NCBI RefSeq assembly: GCF_035222375.1
Contig: NC_085890.1
Span: forward strand, 1,674,001 to 1,738,000
Source of the DNA: Podospora pseudocomata
Lineage: Eukaryota; Ascomycota; Sordariomycetes; Sordariales; Podosporaceae
Direction of reading: 5' to 3'
DNA length: 64,000 nt
Part shown: one piece after another, positions 54,314 to 64,000 of the stretch
Numbering within the stretch: the stretch's first letter is position 1
Layout: every line of letters begins with the position of its first letter
The notes under the pieces: model-generated
What the model saw: the letters and a program-made list of their open reading frames with translations, nothing else
Database searches by the model: none
Told to the model about the DNA's origin: nothing
Program-made: the position numbers and the translations under genes

Positions 54314-54918
54314 CGCGGGACTCGATCGTCTTCAGTAAGGAGCCAATTGGGGGGTGGGCGCCCTCCGCGGCAGAGCCGAAGAGCAGAAGAAGTAAAAAGA
54401 AAAGTCCTAGACGCGCCGTTACCACGACATCACTGCTAGGTGTTGTCAACGAGGTAGGTTTGGCGCAGACAGTAACAATCCGACGACGGCGTGGTTTGAC
54501 GAGTTTCGGCACTGCTTTTTTCCAACTTCTCCAACAAGTCTGGCGATTGGGCGCGCTTGAGGGAGAAGGGTCACGTAAAGAAAGCACAGACCAGGTCATT
54601 ATAATTGCACTAATTAGCGGGGAGACGCCGCACTACGTAGGTAATCAGCACGGGCCCGTTCCAGGTCCAGGGGATGTGCTGTTGGCAGCAAGCAACCTGG
54701 AAGCCTTCCGTCACCCAGCTGTCGCAACAAGCTCCAAGAAGCTCCACACCTCACGATCCCTCTGTCTAGCTGCTGTGCGAACGACAACAGCCATATCTCA
54801 CCGAGCCCTGCATCTTCCCTTGACCCCTAGAGACCACCATTTCATCTCTTTGTATCACTTCTGCACCCTTCACTACAACACTTGGAAATCTCCAATTGCC
54901 CGATAACCACCCGCAATC

Positions 54919-55972
54919 ATGTCTGGCGCAGCAGTACGTTGGTCCAAACACCCCACTGTCTCCCCAATATCAACATCACGATAACTAACCACCCAACCCT
55001 CCCCATCCAGGACCGTGAAGCCGTCTTTCCCACCCGGCAATCGCTGGGTATCATGAAAGCAAAGCTCAAAGGCGCCGAAACAGGTCACAGTCTCCTCAAA
55101 AGAAAGAGTGAAGCTCTCACCAAGTCAGTCTTCCGTCCCCATTTCCCTCCCAGGCCCCCCGAAACCATACCTAACCTCCCGGCCCCCCACCCAGACGCTT
55201 CCGCGAAATCACCCGCCGCATCGACGAAGCCAAGCGCAAGATGGGCCGCGTAATGCAAATCGCCTCCCTCTCCCTCGCCGAAGTCACCTATGCCGTCGGC
55301 GGCAACATAGGGTACCAAATCCAGGAATCCGCCAAATCCGCCCGCTTCCGCATCCGCGCCAAGCAGGAAAACGTCTCGGGCGTCCTCCTCCCCGCGTTTG
55401 AGAGCTACCAGACCGAGGGGAACAACGACTTTGCCATGACGGGTCTCGGCAAGGGAGGTCAGCAGGTGCAGCGGTGTCGCGAGACGTATGCGAGGGCGGT
55501 GGAGGCGCTCGTGGAGCTGGCGAGCTTGCAGACGGCGTTCGTGATTTTGGACGAGGTCATCAAGGTGGTGAACAGGCGAGTGAATGCCATGTAAGTGACA
55601 GACCTGAGATTTTTGAGAGTGGATGGGATGGGTTGGGGTGCTAACATTTGCCTAGTGAGCATGTCATTATTCCCAGGACGGAGAATACCATCAAGTGTAA
55701 GTGGAACTCCACCCTGTTTTAGATGGACTGTACTGACTTTCCCAGATATCAACTCGGAGCTTGACGAGCTGGACAGAGAGGAGTTTTACAGACTGAAGAA
55801 GGTTGCCGGCAAGAAACAGCGAGACACAGCCGAGCAAGATGCCGAGATGAAGGCTAGGAAAGAAGCGCAAGCTGCAGCTGCAGATGAGCAGAACCAAGCG
55901 CCAAATGCCGCGGCGGACGACGCGCCAGCTGATCTGTTGGCTGCGGAGGAGGACGAAGATGTCATCTTCTAA
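54919..55972 (+). CDS. vma8: V-type ATPase subunit D
   Basis: Five exons, 54919-54933, 55011-55123, 55195-55590, 55656-55696 and 55746-55972, give 263 residues. After MSGAADREAVFPTRQSL come MKAKLKGAETGHSLLKRKSE and the long helical RFREITRRIDEAKRKMG. Subunit D forms the central rotor shaft of the V1 sector, linking ATP hydrolysis to proton pumping at the vacuole. ELASLQTAFVILDEVIK followed by VNRRVNAIEHVIIPR is the conserved hairpin. The C-terminal Ala/Glu-rich tail is variable in the family. Length matches fungal Vma8 (about 255-270). The gene is head-to-head with syf1, with about 600 bases between the ATGs. Confidence 0.95.
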
Positions 55973-56246
55973 GGGAGTTGTTGGGCTTGGACCATCGAGC
56001 GTTGTTGTCACTGTCGCATGTTGGAAGGGTGTGGTTAGAGTCATTGGTCAGCACATTGAGTTTCATTAGGCATAGGCGCAATCCGGGAGTTGCTTGTTTC
56101 CATGTTTCTATTTCATTGGGTATCTCTAATTCCCTTCGCTGAGGCATCAATGAGCCGATTACGCTAAACCTGTACCATTCGGAGCATTACATCCTACTTT
56201 ACCTATCAAACCAGTTATATGTGGTATCTCAACTCCAACCCCCAGC
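55973..56246. other. Convergent 3' spacer
   Basis: Short non-coding DNA between vma8 and the snRNP protein gene on the opposite strand. Confidence 0.5.
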
Positions 56247-57146
56247 TTACTGGCGCTGGTACGTGACCTTCATCGTCTTCTCGCCATTCTTCAGCGCCAT
56301 GCCAGCAGTATTCTCCTTGGCAGTAATAGCCCCGGCTTCTGCGTCGTACTCGACGAAAGCAATCCCGCTGCGACCAGGGACAGTACGGACTTCGCGGAAA
56401 CCTTCGAAGCGGCTGAAGATACCAGTGAGCTCGTCCTTGCCAAAGTCGTCGGGGAGGTTCTGAACGAAGAGAATGCGGTTGGGTGGGAGGTATTCGTCGG
56501 GTACGACAGCGGCGGCACCAGCACCGGTGGACTTGAGGCCGGCACCACGAGCGTTCTTGGTTGGGCGGCCACTGACGGCGGTTTCGGCACCTGGAAGAGG
56601 ACGCTTGAGGCGCTTTTGCTCTTCGGCTGTTTCGAGCGCCTTCTTTTTGTCTATTGATAATTCATGTTAAAACCAAGTTCAAAACGGAGAAATGTTAACG
56701 AGGGCATACCCTTCTCTGCCATGCGCCGGCGCTTGTGGGCATCAAACTCCTCCTCGTTGCCGGTCTGTTTAACGGTGGCATCGCTTCGAGTGCGGGCAAG
56801 GGCGACTTGCATGGGCTTCTCGAACAACTCGAACCCCTGGACTTCTTCGATAGCCGCGAGGGCGGACTCGGGCTTGTCGAAAACAACAAATGCCTGGCCC
56901 TTGGCCTTGAGGTTGGTCTTAACAACGATATCGATCACATTGCCGTACTCGGAGAAGATGGCCATGAGGGCTTCCTTGAGCGGTTCGGGCTTGACGCGCT
57001 CTTCGAGGTTGCGCACGTAGACACTATGCGATAGAGGATTGTGTTAGTTGATTCCAATGCGACGCGATACCTGGGATGGCTGATGCCTTGTATGTGTCGG
57101 AGTGCAATGACACATACGTGGCGATTGGCTGTTGTCCTGAAGCCAT
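56247..57146 (-). CDS. U1A/U2B''-like snRNP protein, two RRMs
   Basis: Three exons, 57146-57118, 57023-56710 and 56650-56247, give 248 residues. The first RRM starts right after the short N-terminus (VYVRNLEERV...LKEALMAIFSEYG) and has RNP1 KGQAFVVF. A basic linker (AHKRRRMAEK, KKKALETAEEQKRLKRPLPG) follows. The second RRM starts RILFVQNLPDDF and has RNP1-like RSGIAFVEY. The layout and length match the U1A / U2B'' family that binds U1 or U2 snRNA hairpins in the spliceosome. Many fungi have only one such protein. The N-terminal exon of 29 nt is supported by the GTATGT donor and in-frame junction. Confidence 0.9.
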
Positions 57147-57642
57147 TTTTATCTTTGTTGATGATGTTTATGATCAGGCAGCAACTGCTGATTTGTTTGC
57201 AAAATGTTGAATGTTGTGGTTGAACTCGGAAAGGTTTTTTGATGATTGGAGGACAAGACATGAAGTTGGAGATTGGAGACGGTGCCAAAACAAAGTGGGC
57301 CTTGGTGGTCCTAGCGTCCTTGCAGCTGGCGTGGGGACTGCCCCACTGGAGAACCACCTCCAGGGCGCATGCATCCCGCTTCTCCCGCTGAACCAGCGTC
57401 ACGGTGTGCAGCAACGCACTGGGCAACTCCGACCAAGGAACCAACAAGTCATTTCCCTTCCTCTTCAACACTTCCCAACTTCTTCTCTTCCAACTCTTGG
57501 GGCTCCCCATCTTGTCATCTTTGCTCCAAAAATGCGCGAAGAGACCCGGTGAGCAGGCGCATGCTTACACACACGCTGTGTACGCTATTCTACTCTTTCA
57601 CCTCGTTTCCGGCGGTCCGAGGTCCTTTGATATAAGCCTACC
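57147..57642. other. Divergent spacer
   Basis: Upstream region shared by the snRNP gene (minus) and the RING ligase gene (plus). No separate gene is supported. Confidence 0.45.
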
Positions 57643-60627
57643 ATGGACGAAACGATACCACAAGCCGTCATGGCAACCGTCACACCCTCTTTCGACAACA
57701 CCAGTGCGTGGCATAACTTTACACTATGGACAACTCAGCATCTCAAGATGAGTATGAACATGTCGAGGCTCGCGCCGTCGCTGGAAGACTTGGTGTTGGC
57801 AGGACCAAGGATGGTCATGAAGCTGGGGAAACTGGGCTCTTTTATCTCGTTTCCAGATGCGGTTGACAACTTTGGACAACGAACCATGGCCGATCCCACC
57901 GATGCCGGTGTCTTTTCGTCGGCACTCTCGTCCTCGACCAGCAGCACGACAGCCAGCATACTCAGCGACGTCGCATCCTCTTCCGCCACTGCCGCCGCCG
58001 CCGCCGCCTCTGCTGCTGCTGAAGATCCTACCGCCTCGGTATCCCGCTTCTCGATGGAGGGAGCGAGAGGAATTGGGAGCGTTTTGAGCTACGCGACAAG
58101 CAAATGGGCCATAACTTGCATTGCGATGGCTATCCTCTTTAACCGGACGCACATATTTGCCGCGACTCGGCGTCGTTTACGACTTGCATGGCATATCCGG
58201 GTGCTGCTTCGACTCCCAACCATCTTGCTCCTGCTCTGGCAGGCTCGCAGACTTCTCCAGTCCATACAGTGCCAGACCTCTCCGGATTTCGCCCAGTTGC
58301 GGTGGGGCGATCCTAACAAGAGCTTCGACGTTATGTTCTCCGAAGCAAACAGCTTTTTCCATGGACTGAGCTCAACTTTGCTGTTCGGTGCCAGCGACGA
58401 GGACTCATGCCGTTCTGTCCGGATGGTACCATGGGATAATAAGGAACAATCGGAGCTCGTTGGCTCGCTCTCCCGATTATGGCCACTTTTCCTGACGTTT
58501 TGCTTTGGCCAGTTTATGGAGGTGCTTTCGTGCACTGTACAGGGACGCCCGACGGGCACCGAGACGGGCACAACGCTTTTTGAACAGTCTCTGGCTTTTG
58601 CAGAAGCTGATGCTGCTATCAGCAGCCAGCTCGGATGGGGTCTTTTCGCCTCCAATGCTTCTAAAGCAGCAGCGGATGCTAACATGGGCACCAAGATTGC
58701 CCTCACACGTGCCATGATCATGAAGCGCGTCAACACACCCCCTGAAGTATTGCTGGTCACTTTTATCTCAACCATGAGCTACGTCACTAGCCACATATTG
58801 GGATTGCTGAACTTGCAGCCAAGATTCCGTCTGATCAGTACCGGATTCTATGGGCTTTGCTCAATGGGGTGCATGGTTTGGAGTACCATCAACTTTTCTG
58901 TTGACGATCCCACCAGCCAGGGGCTGTTGAGATATCCCACGGTGTACATCATCGGAATCATTCCTCACACTCTCATCTTGATTGGCATCATTTCCTGTGC
59001 GGTCATTTACTTCGTGGCCCTGACACTTTCCGCTCTCGCTGTGCCCGAGGCTGGGACCGGCGGCGAGACGGAACAGCTTACCTTCAAGCAGCGCTTCCTC
59101 CGTGCTCATGCCAACATGCAGGCAAACATTTCACTTTCCGAGATCCGGATTAGGATGGATATGGACTTTTACACCGCGCTGGTCCGGGCTGGCTTTGGTG
59201 CCATCACCATGGCTAGCGAGGCAGTTTATCTTAATGAGGACCACAAGGTGAATTTGAAGCGGTATACTTGGCTGGAAGAGGACCGGTTCCGTGAGATTGA
59301 GGACCTGAAGATGCAGTGGATCGGAGGCGTTCCTGGATCTCGGTTTGATACGGTCGGCACGATAGGACTTGTGCCGGTTAAAAATGGGCAGCCGGGGGTC
59401 AACAATGGGTATGCCAGGGAGAAGTCGGCGCAGCAGGTTTCCAAGAAGGACGGCACTGGCAGGAGACAGAGGGATGGGGTTGGGGCTGCGGAGAGGAGTT
59501 CCAGGTGGCTCATGGCGGTTGATTACATGATGCATATTTCGCGTCTTGTGGTGGTTACTTGGGCATTGTGTACGGTCAGGTTTCTCAGGTTTGTTGGTTG
59601 GAGGAACCCGCCGCGTTGGCTGAGGGGGTTGTCTGAACGGCCGAAGAAGTCGGACGGGCGGGATAAGAAGGGGAGGTCGAGACAGGATGGGGAGTCGTAT
59701 GCTGATATTCTTTCTCCTGGCAATGGGGGTTATTTTACGATTCCGCGGGACGACCAGGTTGATGTGGAGGAGCTGCTCAGAAGCAGGATGGACAACCGCA
59801 ACGAGGCAGAAGTCGACACCAAGCTCTACAGCTACTTCTTGCGGGATGGCTGGTGGGGGAATAAGGACACCAGCGGGGAATACGTCCCCTCCCACCCTTT
59901 GATCACGGCCGGCAACGAGGAGGTCGATGTCAACGACCCTGACTTTGACACGACAAGCATGATCTCCACGACGGAGACCTCTGTCGAGAGTGACTTTGGC
60001 TGGGAGACTGACAATGACAACAACAACGACTGGCTTGACGACGGGCAGCGAACACCCACGCAGCAAAACCCCGGCACCGAGCTCACCTCCGCTCTCGTCT
60101 CTGCCCTCCAGCGATCAAGAGAACCCTCACCCGTGTTGGACACCCCCATCGACCCAACCACCCTCGCCCGACTTTTACACCCCCAGTCCGCCGCCGACCG
60201 AGACGAAGCCCAGACCCTGGCCGCCCATTTATCCTCCGGCACGATAATGACGCGCTCCAAGTACAAGCAAGCGCTCCAGCGGCAGCGAGCGCAGATTTTG
60301 CTCACCAACCTTAACCGTGCCAACCCGTTGCAGAGGATGAGTCCAGAAGAGGAGGAAAGACAGCTTGAGCAGCTGCTTCTCACTCGGCGGTCGGAGGCGC
60401 AGGCGAGGGGGGGGCAGGAGTCGTGGAAGGAAGGGGGGGCGGGGTTGGGGGCGGAGGGGCCGCAGTGTGTGGTTTGCCAGTGCGCACCGAGGACGATCAT
60501 TGTGTGGCCGTGTAGGTGTTTGGGGTATTGTGATGATTGCAGGGTGAGCTTGGCGATGAACAATTATGACAAGTGTGTTTGCTGTAGGAGGGAGGTGAGT
60601 AGTTTTAGTAGGATTTATGTTCCTTGA
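57643..60627 (+). CDS. Asi1/Asi3-like membrane RING ubiquitin ligase
   Basis: This is a single-exon gene for 994 residues. The N-terminal ~140 residues carry a Ser/Ala-rich patch (SSATAAAAAASAAA). At least five hydrophobic helices follow, including ITCIAMAILF, LLRLPTILLLLW, LWPLFLTFCFGQF, LLVTFISTMSYVTSHILGLL, LISTGFYGLCSMGCMVW and TVYIIGIIPHTLILIGIISC. After a charged linker the protein ends with a C3HC4-type RING (CVVC...CRCLGYCDDC...CVCC, about residues 945-985). The same plan occurs in yeast Asi1/Asi3, inner-nuclear-membrane ligases that remove mistargeted proteins and latent Stp factors. In filamentous fungi the role is inferred. Codon use shifts in the middle third without frame change. 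Confidence 0.82.
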   Translation: MDETIPQAVMATVTPSFDNTSAWHNFTLWTTQHLKMSMNMSRLAPSLEDLVLAGPRMVMKLGKLGSFISFPDAVDNFGQRTMADPTDAGVFSSALSSSTSSTTASILSDVASSSATAAAAAASAAAEDPTASVSRFSMEGARGIGSVLSYATSKWAITCIAMAILFNRTHIFAATRRRLRLAWHIRVLLRLPTILLLLWQARRLLQSIQCQTSPDFAQLRWGDPNKSFDVMFSEANSFFHGLSSTLLFGASDEDSCRSVRMVPWDNKEQSELVGSLSRLWPLFLTFCFGQFMEVLSCTVQGRPTGTETGTTLFEQSLAFAEADAAISSQLGWGLFASNASKAAADANMGTKIALTRAMIMKRVNTPPEVLLVTFISTMSYVTSHILGLLNLQPRFRLISTGFYGLCSMGCMVWSTINFSVDDPTSQGLLRYPTVYIIGIIPHTLILIGIISCAVIYFVALTLSALAVPEAGTGGETEQLTFKQRFLRAHANMQANISLSEIRIRMDMDFYTALVRAGFGAITMASEAVYLNEDHKVNLKRYTWLEEDRFREIEDLKMQWIGGVPGSRFDTVGTIGLVPVKNGQPGVNNGYAREKSAQQVSKKDGTGRRQRDGVGAAERSSRWLMAVDYMMHISRLVVVTWALCTVRFLRFVGWRNPPRWLRGLSERPKKSDGRDKKGRSRQDGESYADILSPGNGGYFTIPRDDQVDVEELLRSRMDNRNEAEVDTKLYSYFLRDGWWGNKDTSGEYVPSHPLITAGNEEVDVNDPDFDTTSMISTTETSVESDFGWETDNDNNNDWLDDGQRTPTQQNPGTELTSALVSALQRSREPSPVLDTPIDPTTLARLLHPQSAADRDEAQTLAAHLSSGTIMTRSKYKQALQRQRAQILLTNLNRANPLQRMSPEEEERQLEQLLLTRRSEAQARGGQESWKEGGAGLGAEGPQCVVCQCAPRTIIVWPCRCLGYCDDCRVSLAMNNYDKCVCCRREVSSFSRIYVP

Positions 60628-60657
60628 GGGGGGGGATAAACAGGGGGGGGGGGGGGG
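60628..60657 (+). repeat. Two poly-G runs directly after the RING ligase stop
   Basis: G8 at 60628-60635 and G15 at 60643-60657 follow the stop codon. The run lengths may be hard to sequence accurately. Confidence 0.8.
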
Positions 60658-61163
60658 CAAAACAGGTGAGAGCAGGAAAGATATTGTTTTTAATACGGAT
60701 CTTGTTATGGGAAGAAAGCGTTTACATTTTACGATGGCATTACATGAGGTGGTTTACACATCTATGTCCAGAGAGCGAGATTGCGGTTGATGATGTTGGT
60801 CTTTTTCCCTTTTTTCTTTTTTTTTTTTGTGAAAAGAGTTCTCATACAGAAAGTACAAATTTGAACATTTCCATCCTGTCAATATCTGGGTGATCAAGAT
60901 TACCTACCTACATGCCGAAGTTATCATGTTTCAGGTGCCGAGCAATAAAAACATGGTGATGGAGGTGTATTTTGACTCGGGACCGTCTACTTCCCAGCAT
61001 CAACGAGCTACTCAGACACTACCAGGGCCTCGAGAAGTCAACCGACTTGGATTAGACATCTTCATTCATCCATCCCACATCATGTTTTCATCAAGAGCAG
61101 CACATTTCAAGAACAAAAGATACAACACACAATTAATAAGGGTATCATTGCTTCGAAACACAT
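60658..61163. other. Convergent 3' spacer
   Basis: Non-coding DNA between the RING ligase and sen34 stops; contains a T-run near 60817-60829. Confidence 0.5.
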
Positions 61164-62054
61164 CTACATGCCCGCCCACTCAACACAAAACATCCTCACC
61201 TCCCCCTCCCCACGTTTCTTCCCTCCCTCCTCCTCTTCCCTCTCCGCCCCAAACATAAAACTCTTCTTCACCGCTGTCCCCAGCCGTCCACTAGTAACAA
61301 TATCCAACATCAGAATCTTCTCATCCCATCCATAACAGCTACTCAAATAATGAGCATGAAACTTGAACGGATCAGACGGATAAACCGAATACCCTCCACC
61401 AAACCTGAGCCCCGGCGTGGTGAAATAGCCTCGTTTGTTCAGCTCCCTGTAAAAAGCAGACGGCTCAGGCAAGTTCTCATCAGCAATAGCACCACTAGTG
61501 CCCGCCGGATCAAGCATCGCATTGCTAGTCGAAGGCGTAATGGCAGGAAGGTCTTCCTTGGGCGCAGGCTGCACAGCAGTCGCCGTCTCAAAAAGCGAGT
61601 CACCACCACCACCCTCCTCAACCTTCTGCACCTTGTTCTTCCCCTTCCCCCTCTTACCCTCATGCATCCTCCTCACCGCCTCCTTCTCCTCATCAAACAG
61701 CCTCTTGGCCGCCACCCTCTTCTCCCTCAGCTCCCTCAAATACCCCTCCCTCCTCTTCTCCCCTACACCCGAGCTCATTTCCTTGAGAAGCCTCAAATGA
61801 TCACCCGCCTCATCAGCAACATACCCCGCCCCTCTATCAACCACCAACCTCGCCTCCTCCGCCCTCAGCTCCTGTGGCATACTCAGAAACAAGTTCTGCG
61901 TAGGGTTCTGCGGCATCGTGCCCGTCAGCACCCCGCAGAGCCCAAAACTCCGCCTCAGGACCATCACCGCGTCAATGTCAAAGACGAGGTACCGGCCTGC
62001 GATCAGCGAGATCCGGACAGGAGGGTGGGTTGGGGTAGAGGTAGAGGTGGCCAT
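61164..62054 (-). CDS. sen34: tRNA-splicing endonuclease subunit Sen34
   Basis: A single exon encodes 296 residues from the ATG at 62054. The frame is open to 62150, but the added residues do not fit. The N-terminal domain has ISLIAGRYLVFDIDAVMVLR and GVLTGTMPQNPTQN. A long charged, Lys/Glu-rich linker follows. The C-terminal nuclease domain has GYFTTPGLRFGGGYSVYPSD with the catalytic Tyr, FHAHY with the His, and GTAVKKS with the Lys. It ends in the characteristic CVEWAGM. Sen34 cuts the 3' splice site of tRNA introns as part of the Sen2-Sen34-Sen15-Sen54 complex. Confidence 0.93.
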   Translation of the reverse strand: MATSTSTPTHPPVRISLIAGRYLVFDIDAVMVLRRSFGLCGVLTGTMPQNPTQNLFLSMPQELRAEEARLVVDRGAGYVADEAGDHLRLLKEMSSGVGEKRREGYLRELREKRVAAKRLFDEEKEAVRRMHEGKRGKGKNKVQKVEEGGGGDSLFETATAVQPAPKEDLPAITPSTSNAMLDPAGTSGAIADENLPEPSAFYRELNKRGYFTTPGLRFGGGYSVYPSDPFKFHAHYLSSCYGWDEKILMLDIVTSGRLGTAVKKSFMFGAEREEEEGGKKRGEGEVRMFCVEWAGM

Positions 62055-63053
62055 CTTGAAACAACACTGATCTGTAAAGAAAGTTAGAAAGAAACTCCTT
62101 TGAATGATTTTGTACATAACAAGAAATGAAGAGAGAGAACCAGATATCATAAGCCTTGGACTAGTTCGCGGTCATCACAGAGTATTCAGTGGATTGACAG
62201 ATTGATACGAAGATTTGTATAATCATGTAAAGAGGTTTCTCTCTCTTCGTTGTGCTGTAAGGCGGGGTGATAGTAGAAATGAAAGTCGACATACCTTGTG
62301 TTTGGCGATGCTGCTCTGAGGAAGAGAGCAGCAACGTTGGAGAAGAAGAAAAAGAGTTTTGGAGGTGAGTCGCTTTGCAAGCAAATTTATGGGACAGAAA
62401 ATTTTGTGGGGCTCCACTATTCCAGAACAGAAAAAGTCGGCTTGGCTGATTTTCCAGAGAGTAGGGGTCCGTGCAGGCAAATATAGATGGTTAGGATCAG
62501 GGTTTGTGCTGTGAACATCTTCGACTGACGTCAGGTGCAGGTTTGTGAAATGAGGACGTGAATTATAGAGCATGCTTAGCATGTGAATTTGCGTGTTATC
62601 AATTCTCCTATTATTCATCAGCTACTAGCTACACCGGGGGCTGCAACGGTCGTACATACATGGCAAGCCACAAATTCTCTCGATCCAAAATTGTGTGAAA
62701 TTGTCAAGACTCAAGATACCAGTGAGCATTTCGATGCCCCCTGAAGCAGCCCAGTTCCAACGGCCATGTGCCATTGTCATTTTTCAAAATATAATCTGCT
62801 GCGGGGGCACAGCATCCTGAGGTTGGTCGCACAGCAGTGCAAAGTAGCTGCATGATAGATCACAAAGCGTCATGACTGATCGGCCCGATGGTCCCGTCTT
62901 TGAGGGGCAGTGTGCCTCAACTCGAGTTCTTGTTGGCCATGGTTCTCGATACAACCATTGTGAGGATAGGTCGGACCAAAGGCGAGGTCAGGACTCGAGT
63001 GTAGGAGAAATTGGGATCAATATCTGCCTGTCCGAAGCACCCATGGCCCTCGG
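62055..63053. other. Spacer between sen34 and elp4
   Basis: About one kilobase with only short frames; includes the sen34 promoter and the 3' end of elp4. Nothing further was seen. Confidence 0.45.
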
Positions 63054-64000
63054 CTAGAAGTCAATCCCATCCCTGACCGTACCAGCAGGTGACTTCTCCT
63101 TCTTGTTCTCCTCCTCCTCCATAGGCGGCAAGCTATAAGGCTTGATATTAAGACCCTTTGTCGCACTCAAGCTAAACGAAAGAGTCTCCCTAAACGAGCT
63201 CGTCTCGGCTCCACCACCTCCCTTCTCATGATAGATCGGTAGCGTATGTGCCTTCAGCAGCCCCTGTGCCTGTTCTGTCTTCTCAGATGAGCTTGACGGA
63301 GGAGCTGCCCCAGGCGTAGCCGGTAGAGGAATCAACTCAAGCACTCCATCACACAGCAACTCCATCCACCTAACCAACCCTGAACTCCTTGGGTACAGCG
63401 ACGTTTGTAGAGTGATAATCGCCGTCAGCTGGGTGCTGTACCTTCGTAGTAACGCCCTTAGAGCATGCAAGAATTGCAGCACTTCGGATGGAAGACTGCA
63501 TTGTGGTGCGTAAAGTTCTGGCAGCAAAAGACTGGGAATAATCACACGGTGAATATCGCTTGAGGGCGAGGTTTCGAGCTTCGTCTGCAGGTGTCTGATA
63601 ATGGCTTTTAGAGGAGATATACTCGTTGGCTGAGGTCTGGCATCAAACAAAGGTGGCCCAGTGCTCGGTGTTGGATTGAGTGACCCTTTACAAACAGCTG
63701 GCTCGAGGCGCTTGGCGAGATCGAACGAGTGGCAGAAGATGGGCTGGTCGGCATCTCCTCGTGGGGTATTTCCTGACGCTGCTGAGTTCCCAAGAGCTTC
63801 GTATCTCCATGCAATCTTCATCTTTTCCTCTTGCGCCGGTGGTGGTTGTTTTGACTTTGATTTCTTGTCGGGTTCGGCTAGGCCCGGGAGGTTCCTCCTC
63901 CATTGTGGTGGGTAGCCGACGAGGTGTACTTGGTGCCCTTGGACGAGGCCTTCGGCAGCATAATATCTGAGTAGGATACCTGAAAAGTCTGTCGTCCCTT
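63054..64000 (-). CDS. elp4: Elongator complex protein 4, partial at right edge
   Basis: The reading frame is open from the right edge to the stop at 63054-63056, giving about 315 residues of the C-terminal portion. At the edge, AAEGLVQGHQVHLVGYPPQW is followed by a K/P-rich insert and KMKIAWRYEALGN. Further motifs are FCHSFDLAKRL, PLKAIIRHLQTKL and the late KGLNIKPYSLPPMEEEE. These fit the PAXNEB/Elp4 family, a RecA-fold subunit of the Elp4-5-6 ring of Elongator, needed for wobble-uridine modification of tRNA. The N-terminus lies outside the window. A possible intron ends near 63980, but this cannot be judged. Confidence 0.88.
   Translation of the reverse strand, partial: GTTDFSGILLRYYAAEGLVQGHQVHLVGYPPQWRRNLPGLAEPDKKSKSKQPPPAQEEKMKIAWRYEALGNSAASGNTPRGDADQPIFCHSFDLAKRLEPAVCKGSLNPTPSTGPPLFDARPQPTSISPLKAIIRHLQTKLETSPSSDIHRVIIPSLLLPELYAPQCSLPSEVLQFLHALRALLRRYSTQLTAIITLQTSLYPRSSGLVRWMELLCDGVLELIPLPATPGAAPPSSSSEKTEQAQGLLKAHTLPIYHEKGGGGAETSSFRETLSFSLSATKGLNIKPYSLPPMEEEENKKEKSPAGTVRDGIDF

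Noticed and set aside
59131-60066. Long minus-strand open frame opposite the RING ligase
   Set aside because: It lies fully inside a well-supported coding gene, and its sequence is Pro/Arg-rich as expected for an antisense shadow.

Overview
This window looks like nuclear DNA of a filamentous ascomycete, most likely a sordariomycete and plausibly Sordariales. The genes carry short introns (about 55-80 nt) with GTATGT/GTAAGT-type donors, CTAAC/CTGA-type branch sites and AG acceptors. The gene content also fits: HET-domain proteins, a DUF7708-type NTPase-like protein, small secreted cysteine proteins, a secreted tyrosinase, an Asi-type RING ligase and a U1A/U2B''-like protein. Some repeated or duplicated stretches carry C-to-T type stop codons of the kind left by repeat-induced point mutation (RIP). 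The species cannot be named from the sequence. Exon borders were worked out by eye from frame, splice sites and family alignment from memory. No database search was run.

Region 1 (1-47 kb) is accessory in character. It opens with the truncated right part of a pogo/Tc1-type DNA transposon. It then holds a small secreted protein, a HET protein, an alpha/beta hydrolase, a DUF7587-type protein, a broken secreted-protein gene, a five-exon tyrosinase, a second small secreted protein and a two-TM membrane protein. Next come a decayed F-box gene, a secreted PAF-acetylhydrolase-like enzyme, a second DUF7587 copy, a DUF7924 remnant and a decayed L-amino-acid-oxidase-like copy. A tandem pair of secreted proteins follows. 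After it come a second HET gene, a DUF7025-AAA ATPase divergent from a DUF7708/NTPase-like protein, two further predicted secreted or anchored proteins, a divergent pair of flavin oxidases and another secreted protein.

Region 2 (47-64 kb) is dense in conserved housekeeping genes. They are an NADP-type short-chain dehydrogenase, a tRNA-Gln(UUG) with an intron, a small conserved protein, splicing factor Syf1, V-ATPase subunit D, a U1A/U2B''-like snRNP protein, an Asi1/Asi3-like membrane RING ligase, tRNA-splicing endonuclease subunit Sen34, and Elongator subunit Elp4 running off the right edge.

The most interesting structures are three. First, a possible self/non-self recognition block at 28.7-37.4 kb (HET protein, AAA ATPase, and an NTPase-like protein without a P-loop, the last two divergent). 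Second, the L-amino-acid-oxidase family: one heavily decayed copy at 23-25 kb and one nearly intact copy at 43.8 kb, the latter head-to-head with a sarcosine-oxidase-like gene, each of those two carrying exactly one break. Third, a tandem duplication of an uncharacterised secreted protein gene that includes promoter and 3' flank. No virus-derived element and no CRISPR array was recognised.
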